32,847 bases of DNA from JBCCQH01 sp039024435. Its GTDB lineage: Bacteria > Bacteroidota > Bacteroidia > J057 > JADKCL01. Below are positions 16,116-23,300 of the stretch, piece by piece (position 1 is the first letter of the stretch; every line of letters begins with the position of its first letter). The stretch is taken from NCBI GenBank assembly GCA_039024435.1, contig JBCCQH010000094.1, positions 1 through 32,847 on the forward strand, written 5' to 3'. The notes under the pieces are model-generated. The model did not search any database. It saw only the letters and a program-made list of their open reading frames with translations, and was not told the origin of the DNA. The translations under genes were made by a program, and so were the position numbers.

Positions 16116-17573
16116 ATGCAGGCGCTTTACAACCTCGTACATTCTCTCGCAAAAGAAGAAAAACGGCTGTATAATTTGCACGGTCGCAAGAGTCGATTTA
16201 CGCAGATCTACAAAGGTTACCTCAACGCGAACGAGTACAACAAACAACTGGACCGCCAGTTGTACCAAAAGCACTTTTCCTCATTCAGCAAGGCCTTTTA
16301 TTCCATGCAGAAAAATGCGTTGATGGATGATATCCTCGCCGTATTGCTGGAATACTCAAACTCCTCCAAAGACGACTTTGTGATCAATCGTTACAAGGCG
16401 AAGTACGAGGTGCTGAATTACCGGGGCTTCCACGGCCAGGCCCTCAACTACATCCGCGCCGCGCTGGATGCCTGCGAAAAAATCAAGTCCCCCCGGCTGC
16501 GGCTGCGCATCCTCGAAGATTACCGCGATACCCTGGCCCAGAGCGATACCGCTACCTGGGAGGAATACGCCGAAATCATCTCGCGCATCGAGTCCACCTC
16601 GGAAATGGTCGCCAAAAACGCTCCTTTCGAGGAGAACCGCAAGAAGCTGAAGGTATTGGCCCAGAGCAATGGACTCAATCCCGAGGACAGCGAGGAATAC
16701 AAAAGCATTTCCCAGGAAATCCTGGAAAGCATCCAAACCATCGCCGAGCAGCGCGATGAACCCGCCATCACCGAAGGCGTCTTCGAAAGTGAGGTCCTTT
16801 TCAGCAAGACATTTGAGGACAAGTTTGCCCTGCACAAACGCCTCGTCCTCCTGGAAAAGCAGAGCAACAAGGAGCATTTCCCCAAAGACATCCGCCTGCA
16901 GATCATCAACCTGTTGATGGAAAGTGCCCTCGAATGCGGCGATTTTCTCCTTATCAATGGCCTCATCTACAAAACAAACAAAAGCAACGGAGATCTCAAT
17001 CCCGCCCAGCGCGCCACCTTCCTGCCCAAGTACCTGGAACTGTGCGCGCTCTACCACTTCTACGAGAACGATCTTCCCCTCGCCCAGCAAGAACTTCGGC
17101 AACTGCTCGATCTCTCCGATCTCAGCCACGAACAGCGGGTGCGCTATTACTTGCACAAAATCGGGGTCCTGATCGCCGCCAATTTGCCCCGCTCGGCTTC
17201 CCAAACCCTCGAAGAACTGCTCGGCGAAGCGTCCAGCCTCAAGCACGAGATCTCAGTCAAGCTGATCGAACTGATCATCACCATTGAAATGAATCAGCGC
17301 GAAGAAGCCCTGGTGCGGCTCCAACGGCTCCGGGCCCAGATCCGCAAAAGCAAGGACGCCCGCAAGCTCGGTCACATCCGCCAATTCCTGGAAATGGTCC
17401 AAAAAATGCTCGACAAAAAGCGCATCACCTACCAGGAAATCGCCGCGCTGAATACCGACTGGATGGACATTTTAAAGCTCAACCTTTGGCTCAAGGCCAA
17501 GATCGAAAACAACTTTTATTACAATTACATCCTGGATTATTGGCAGACCCGGAAAAAAATCCTTAACGTGTAG
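16116..17573 (+). CDS. Helical protein of unknown function (TPR-like), 485 aa
   Basis: Not assigned to a family. No signal peptide or membrane segment. The N-terminus MQALYNLVHSLAKEEKRLYN is amphipathic, and the whole chain is composed of helical hairpins (QALNYIRAALDACEKI, LRLRILEDYRDTLAQ, LAQQELRQLLDLSDLS, RVRYYLHKIGVLIAANLPRS, EALVRLQRLRAQIRKSKDAR), like an alpha-solenoid. It closes with an aromatic-rich segment (NNFYYNYILDYWQTRKK). ATG at 16116 has AAAGG five bases upstream. The small exported-protein gene follows after 15 bp and is probably cotranscribed. Similar in size and style to the 498-aa protein at 7932. Confidence 0.8.
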   Translation: MQALYNLVHSLAKEEKRLYNLHGRKSRFTQIYKGYLNANEYNKQLDRQLYQKHFSSFSKAFYSMQKNALMDDILAVLLEYSNSSKDDFVINRYKAKYEVLNYRGFHGQALNYIRAALDACEKIKSPRLRLRILEDYRDTLAQSDTATWEEYAEIISRIESTSEMVAKNAPFEENRKKLKVLAQSNGLNPEDSEEYKSISQEILESIQTIAEQRDEPAITEGVFESEVLFSKTFEDKFALHKRLVLLEKQSNKEHFPKDIRLQIINLLMESALECGDFLLINGLIYKTNKSNGDLNPAQRATFLPKYLELCALYHFYENDLPLAQQELRQLLDLSDLSHEQRVRYYLHKIGVLIAANLPRSASQTLEELLGEASSLKHEISVKLIELIITIEMNQREEALVRLQRLRAQIRKSKDARKLGHIRQFLEMVQKMLDKKRITYQEIAALNTDWMDILKLNLWLKAKIENNFYYNYILDYWQTRKKILNV

Positions 17574-17588
17574 CCTTTCTCCTAAGGA

Positions 17589-18038
17589 ATGCGCGCCGTA
17601 CCACTGCTGCTTTTACTGCTCTGCACCGCTCCGCTGCGGTCCCAATCCCAGGTCGATGCGGCCTACGCCTTGGAACTCACCGAGCGCCTGACCGCAGATC
17701 CCCTGCACCCCAGTCACTCCACCGATGCGCGTCTGCTATTTTCCTGGTTGGACGACACCCAAGATCTACTCCGCTGGATGAATTTCCCCGAACTTCGGAC
17801 CCTCGCCCGACTCAAGCGAGATTACCGCGAGCAGATGCAGCTCCTGTTCCTCGCCGGGATGGCCCGGCACCAATTGCAGTTCGGCACCTCGGTAAGCGAA
17901 GCGGCGATGAGCGCCGCCGGACGCACCTGCATGTGCACCGGTTACCAGAATCTCCGGCAAAAGCACCGCGTCCGGGGGGCCCGCCTCCTGCGCAATCTGT
18001 GTCGGCGGAAAAAGAAAGGAGTCGTTGCCGGGGGATAA
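17589..18038 (+). CDS. Small exported protein of unknown function
   Basis: 149 aa. A signal peptide is clear (MRAVPLLLLLLCTAPLRSQS, cleavage probably near residue 19-20; no lipobox). The mature part begins with VDAAYALELTERLTADPLHP and is mostly helical, ending in a strongly basic tail (RGARLLRNLCRRKKKG). The start follows AAGGA directly and lies 15 bp after the stop of the 485-aa gene, so the two form an operon. The C-terminal GC-rich basic part could suggest a frameshift, but the helical pattern continues through it, so I read it as intact. Function unknown; probably periplasmic. Confidence 0.65.
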   Translation: MRAVPLLLLLLCTAPLRSQSQVDAAYALELTERLTADPLHPSHSTDARLLFSWLDDTQDLLRWMNFPELRTLARLKRDYREQMQLLFLAGMARHQLQFGTSVSEAAMSAAGRTCMCTGYQNLRQKHRVRGARLLRNLCRRKKKGVVAGG

Positions 18039-18153
18039 TGCTTCACGGCCGGCCACTGCGCAAGTCCGCCTTGCGTAATCCGATCACTGGCCGCACGCAT
18101 CCACCCGCGGACGGAATCCCCCCCTTTCCATCGACCAAAATAAGCCGTACCGA

Positions 18154-20070
18154 TTATTGCTTCACGTAAATCTCGCTGCCTTGCTCCACAAATTCGCGGG
18201 CCTTTTCCGCCATGCCCTCCTCCAATGCTGAGTCTTCGCTCTCGATACCGTGCTCGCGCGCGTAATCGCGGACGTCCTGGGTGATTTTCATCGAGCAAAA
18301 ATGCGGCCCGCACATCGAACAGAAGTGGGCAACCTTCGCACTGTCCGCCGGCAAAGTTTCGTCGTGGTATTCCCGCGCGGTATCGGGATCCAGGCCCAAG
18401 TTGAACTGATCCTCCCACCGGAATTCAAAGCGTGCCTTGCTGAGGGCATTGTCCCGCACCTGCGCTCCCGGGTGACCCTTGGCGAGGTCCGCCGCGTGGG
18501 CGGCCACCTTGTAGGTGATCACCCCCCGCTTGACATCGTCCCGATTGGGCAACCCCAAGTGCTCTTTTGGCGTCACGTAGCACAGCATCGCCGTCCCAAA
18601 CCAACCGATCATCGCCGCTCCGATTCCGGAAGTGATGTGATCGTAACCCGGTGCCACGTCCGTCGTCAGCGGACCCAGCGTGTAAAACGGCGCTTCGTGG
18701 CACAGCTCAAGCTGCTTTTCCATGTTTTCCTTGATCATGTGCATGGGCACGTGGCCCGGCCCCTCGATCATGACCTGGACATCGTGCTTCCAGGCGATCT
18801 GGGTCAATTCACCCAGCGTCTCCAATTCGCCCATCTGCGCGCGGTCATTCGCATCGGCGATGGAACCGGGCCGCAACCCGTCGCCCAGTGAGAAACTGAC
18901 ATCGTACGCCTTCATGATTTTGCAGATGTCTTCGAAGTGGGTGTAGAGGAAATTTTCCTTGTGGTGGGCGAGGCACCACTTCGCGAGGATGGATCCGCCG
19001 CGGGAAACAATTCCCGTAACCCGGTGGGCCGTCCAGGGAATGTAGCGCAACAACACCCCGGCGTGGATGGTAAAGTAATCGACCCCTTGCTCGGCCTGCT
19101 CGATGAGCGTATCCCGAAATATTTCCCAGGTCAAATCTTCCGCCTTGCCGTTAACCTTTTCTAGTGCTTGGTAGATCGGCACCGTTCCCACCGGTACCGG
19201 CGAATTCCGGATGATCCATTCGCGGGTTTCGTGGATGTTTTGGCCGGTGCTCAGGTCCATAATCGTGTCCGCTCCCCAGCGAATGCCCCACACCATCTTC
19301 TCGACCTCTTCCTCGATGCTGGACCAGACGGCAGAGTTACCGATATTGGCGTTGATCTTGACCAAGAAATTCCGCCCGATGATCATGGGCTCACTCTCGG
19401 GGTGGTTGATATTGGCCGGGATGACTGCCCGTCCGCGGGCCACTTCGTCACGCACAAATTCGGCCGTGATGTGCGTCTTGGGAATATTTGCCCCCCAACT
19501 GCGTCCCGGATGTTGCTTCTTCATCCAGGCATTGTAGGCATCGATTTTTTGATTTTCGCGGATGGCAATGTACTCCATCTCCGGGGTGATGATCCCTCGT
19601 TTGGCGTAGTGCATCTGCGTGACGTTTTGCTCCACTTTAGCGCGCCTCGGCCGGGGAATTTCCGGGAACTGGATCGGCTTCAGCTTTTCGTCGCTGTGCC
19701 GGGCATTGGTGTAATCGGAGGTGTAAAGCGGCAATTCTTCCACGTCACCCCGGTTCATGATCCAAGGACGGCGGATCGGTTCCAGCCCTTGGTAGATGTC
19801 GATTTGGGCATTCGGATCGGTATAGGGGCCGCTGGTGTCGTATACGTAAATGGGCGGATTCGGCTCTTGTTCGCCCCCCCGGGTGAATGCCGGTGGCGAA
19901 TCGTGCTGGTAAATTTTTCGCAGGGGAACCCGGATCTCGGGGTGGATGATTCCAGGAATGTACACCTTTTCCGAATTCGGAAACTGCCCGGTAGTGACGC
20001 CCGGATCGGTCACCGGTTTTACGGTTCGGGATTGCTTTTTGTAGTTCACTCCGACGTTCGAGTTGCTCAT
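18154..20070 (-). CDS. thiC: Phosphomethylpyrimidine synthase ThiC
   Basis: 638-aa radical-SAM-type enzyme that rearranges aminoimidazole ribotide to hydroxymethylpyrimidine phosphate in thiamine biosynthesis. Motifs include the N-terminal ThiC-associated domain (about 20-110), MHYAKRGIITPEMEYIAIRE, WGADTIMDLSTGQNIHETRE, VMIEGPGHVPMHMIKENM and the C-terminal 4Fe-4S cluster motif CSMCGPHFC, with Cys584, Cys587 and Cys592. Length fits the family. ATG at 20070 (MSNSNVGVNYKK) is chosen; the 25-codon upstream extension reads through the leader. No other thi gene is adjacent, so it is monocistronic and controlled by the TPP riboswitch upstream. Confidence 0.97.
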   Translation of the reverse strand: MSNSNVGVNYKKQSRTVKPVTDPGVTTGQFPNSEKVYIPGIIHPEIRVPLRKIYQHDSPPAFTRGGEQEPNPPIYVYDTSGPYTDPNAQIDIYQGLEPIRRPWIMNRGDVEELPLYTSDYTNARHSDEKLKPIQFPEIPRPRRAKVEQNVTQMHYAKRGIITPEMEYIAIRENQKIDAYNAWMKKQHPGRSWGANIPKTHITAEFVRDEVARGRAVIPANINHPESEPMIIGRNFLVKINANIGNSAVWSSIEEEVEKMVWGIRWGADTIMDLSTGQNIHETREWIIRNSPVPVGTVPIYQALEKVNGKAEDLTWEIFRDTLIEQAEQGVDYFTIHAGVLLRYIPWTAHRVTGIVSRGGSILAKWCLAHHKENFLYTHFEDICKIMKAYDVSFSLGDGLRPGSIADANDRAQMGELETLGELTQIAWKHDVQVMIEGPGHVPMHMIKENMEKQLELCHEAPFYTLGPLTTDVAPGYDHITSGIGAAMIGWFGTAMLCYVTPKEHLGLPNRDDVKRGVITYKVAAHAADLAKGHPGAQVRDNALSKARFEFRWEDQFNLGLDPDTAREYHDETLPADSAKVAHFCSMCGPHFCSMKITQDVRDYAREHGIESEDSALEEGMAEKAREFVEQGSEIYVKQ

Positions 20071-20127
20071 TTCAAAGATTTTAATGATTCGGGACGGCCA
20101 CAAAACCGGCCGTGCACGGCAACAAAT

Positions 20128-20157
20128 AAAAAAGGGGAAGTTCACCAGTCGCTGGTG
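20128..20157 (-). terminator. Hairpin and T-run between TPP riboswitch and thiC (expression platform)
   Basis: On the minus strand CACCAG-CGA-CTGGTG (20157-20143) is followed, nine bases on, by TTTTTT (20133-20128). The TGGTG arm can alternatively pair with the CACCA of the aptamer's closing stem, so the two structures exclude each other. That fits an OFF switch: TPP closes the aptamer stem, which frees the hairpin to stop transcription. The short stem and its distance from the T-run leave translational control possible. Confidence 0.5.
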
Positions 20158-20160
20158 GGA

Positions 20161-20246
20161 TGGTGTTCAGAATTTCCCTTCGCCGGTATGAGCCGGATCA
20201 GGTTCTGAGGGTATCATCTCAGCTTCGCAAGTGCGAAACACCCCTA
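20161..20246 (-). promoter_or_regulatory. TPP riboswitch (THI element)
   Basis: Minus-strand RNA carries the conserved THI-box parts in order: GGGGTG at the 5' end, GCTGAGATGATACCC, then AACCTGATCCGG, CTCATACCGGCGAAGGGA. The closing stem pairs GGTGTT (20242-20237) with AACACC (20167-20162). It lies directly upstream of thiC in the same orientation and would shut thiC expression when thiamine pyrophosphate is plentiful. Confidence 0.95.
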
Positions 20247-20259
20247 ATTCCTTAAAGTC

Positions 20260-20289
20260 TAAAGCTAAGGAATTGTGGCTTAGTTCAAA
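20260..20289 (-). promoter_or_regulatory. thiC promoter
   Basis: On the minus strand TTTG (20289-20286), 18 bp, then TAGCTTTA (20267-20260) resembles the Bacteroidota pattern TTTG-N19-21-TAnnTTTG, with one mismatch in the last base. The expected transcription start is near 20253, a few bases before the riboswitch. A 9-bp inverted repeat AATTCCTTA / TAAGGAATT (20246-20254 and 20266-20274) overlaps the -7 element and start site. Confidence 0.5.
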
Positions 20290-20352
20290 AACAGGGCAAT
20301 GAATTTATCGCAGCGGCAAACGGATCGGTTGGCGAAGGTTCTCGCTCACGGC

Positions 20353-23300
20353 TCAATCTCCCCGGATCTCGACCGTGCGTATCGCATTGTTGCCCGCCGC
20401 GCCCGGCAGGTACATCGGCGTTACCACTGCCGGATTGAGCTGGTATTTTCCCGCAAAGCGCGGCTCCAACGCAATCCGAAATTCGTGGGCGCCCTCGGGC
20501 AACTCGTTGAGGTACACCACGATCCGATCCCGCTGGTATTCCCGGTGAATCTCTTGGGGATGGCTCCCGCCACTGCGATTTGCGGAGACGCAGCCCGCCG
20601 GAATCGGCACTTCCAGCATCACGTAATCCGCCCGACGGCGGGCGTCCACCGAGACCACCATCTCCGCCAATGTCCCGGTGCGCAGGACCGCTACCGAGTC
20701 TCCCGCCTGGGTAAAATGGCTCGCCACGACAAAGTTATCGTGGATCGGCTCGGGATCGGCCGCCCAGTGGGTCTGCTCCCAAGCCAAAAACAGGGGTACC
20801 GCTCCCCGTTTCCGAATTTGCATCGGTTGGGACGAAATCTCCTGCACGAAGGGAAAGCTTTCCACCGAGCGCTCCTTCTCCCCTACCCGTATGTCCAAAC
20901 GGGCATCTTCGGCCCGGCGAAACGGCTGGGCGAGGTAATACGGCAAAAGCGCATCGATCACTGAAGCCGCTTCGAAAGTGTTTTCGCCGAGTCCCCGCGC
21001 GTTCCGGGCCAGAAAATACGGCCGAATGCGCGCCAACTGCGCCTTATTCCCGCCCATTTCCTCCAGCATCCGGTACACAACCAGCGTCGCTTGCACCTCG
21101 TTGAGGAGCAAATCGGCCCCCGGTTCCCCCCAGAAATAAGCTCCCTCCACCGTCGTTCGGTGGCGCGCCCAGATCGTCCCCGCAGCAAAGGGCAAGCCCG
21201 CCAACTGCCGGATCCGGGCAATTTGAATGTCGTCATTGATGCTTGGCTTCCGCACGCCGTACACCGCCAACCGCGCCCCGTAATCCAAGGCCACCCCGAG
21301 TTCCGCGGCCAGCCGCAACAGCACCAGATTGGTGGCATTCGCCTCCAGCGGCAATCCCGTCCGCAGAAATTCCTTCCCCCGGGCCAGTGCCGGACTCGGA
21401 TAGCCTTGGACTTGTGCCGCCGCCAGAGCCCGACCGACGTGGAGCGTCATGAATACGTGCGGCTCGGCTTCAAACCACCAGCCCCAACTCCCATCAGCGT
21501 GCTGGGCATCTTCCAGGCGCCGCACCAGCCGGCGGATCTCCTTGTCCTGACGGAATTTTTGGCTGCGGGCGGTCGCGATGCGCTTACGGGCGAGGAGGGC
21601 CAGCAGGCGCGAGGCCGTTTGCTCCATGCATTCGTGGGGGTACTGCTCCAAAGGCTCTAATGCCCGCAATAAATAATCGAGGGGCCGGGCGTAGACCATC
21701 AATTTGGCTTTGCCCAACTGCGGATTCGGGACGATGCGCAACACCGTATCCGTTTCGAGATAAGCCGCTCCGCCGTAGCTTTTCTGCATTCCCGGCCGGA
21801 GGATCGGCATTTTCCGGGTCTCTCCATCAAAATAAGTGCTGTCGGTCGCCTTCACCAGGGCATAGGCCACCGTCGCGGTATCGCCCACGGCCGAAAATGC
21901 CCGCGACTCTGCCCCACGCCGGGTCACCGACTGCACTTGCCCAGCCAGTGCCCGGCCATTGATCGTGAATCGGGTGGCTACCTCCACCGGTTCTTCACCG
22001 CGGTTGATGACCTCGCCCTGCACTTCCACCTGGTCTCCCACCAAGGCAAAACGCGGCACTTGCACCTGGGCCACCAAATCCCGAAATGCTTGAATCCGCG
22101 CGGTGGTCAGTCCCGAGCGATTGCCCCGCATCGCGGCCACCCAACCTTCCCAGGCGGTGAGGTCGTCCGGAAATGTCACCTGGAAGTACGCTTCCCCGTC
22201 GTCGTCGGTCACCAAGTCCGGCTGCCACCAGGCTTCATCGGCAAAGTTTCGGCGCAATTGGTTGGGGCTCGGAAAGGCGCGGTTGTTCTTGAGCTTCTTC
22301 GGCGCCCCGAGCGCACTTGAAACCAAGGCGTAATCTTCCTCCCCCGGAGCTTCAGCGGCCGTCTCATTGAGTACAATCTCCGGACCAGATTCACTGAGCG
22401 ATGGCCCGGGAGCCACCGCAAAACTCGGCACCATTGCCCGCTGCCGCTTTTTAAAAGTGGGCGGGCTGAGCTTGAGGGAAAAGGGCTTGCGAAAGGCACG
22501 GTAACGGTACAAATTGGTGCGCTCAGCCCGGTAGGGCACCAACAAGGTTGCGCGGCGCACCGCGCCGGGCTCCCAGTAGTAATCGCATTTCCAGTCGATC
22601 TGGTAGCTTTCCCGGGGGCCTTCTACCTGCAGAATGGCCCACCCCCGGACGGGAGGTTGAAAAGTGGCCTTTCCTTCGGGATCGGTCTTGGTGAATATGA
22701 CTTTCTGCCCCTTTTGCCGCAGAGAAATTCGCTGCCCCACCAAAGATTCGCCGGTCCATTGGTCCCGCAGCGTCAATTCCAGGTAGCCCGCCGCAGCGGG
22801 AAGTAGCTTTTCTTCGTAATCCGCCAATTGCACTCCCCACTCAGAGGGGAGAGTGCGGTCATCCGGTCGCTGATCCGGGACAAAATCGGCATCGCGCAAC
22901 CGGCGGTAGTAGGTCCCGGGCGCGGCAATTTCCACTTCCGGTCCCCGGAAATAAGCCCCCTCCCGGGAACAGCGCCATATCCGATACCGGCCCGGCGGTA
23001 GATTAGAAATCCGCCCAACCCAATCGCCGAGGAACTGCAGCCGCCGACCTGCCACTTCCTCCAAAAGAAAGAATGCGGTCCCGGTCCGCAAGTCTTCCTT
23101 CACGACCAACTGGCGTCCGGTGGACTCTTTTGACCAGAAATCAAACCGATCCGGCACCAGCCACCGGCGCCCAATCTCGTGCTGCCGGGCAATTTCCGCT
23201 TCCGGTTCAAGAAATTCTTCCGGCCGGACCGATTTCTCACCAAAAGACCAATTTTGGTATTCCCGCTGGCGGGTGGAGTCCAGGAAAACGGCCCCATCGC

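Noticed and set aside
18059..18075. Hairpin CGCAAG-TCCGC-CTTGCG between the convergent ends of the 149-aa gene and thiC
   Set aside because: Only a six-base stem and no T-run on either strand; not enough to call a terminator.
19168..20208. 346-codon frame antisense to thiC and its riboswitch
   Set aside because: thiC is unmistakable on the other strand, and this frame runs through the riboswitch.
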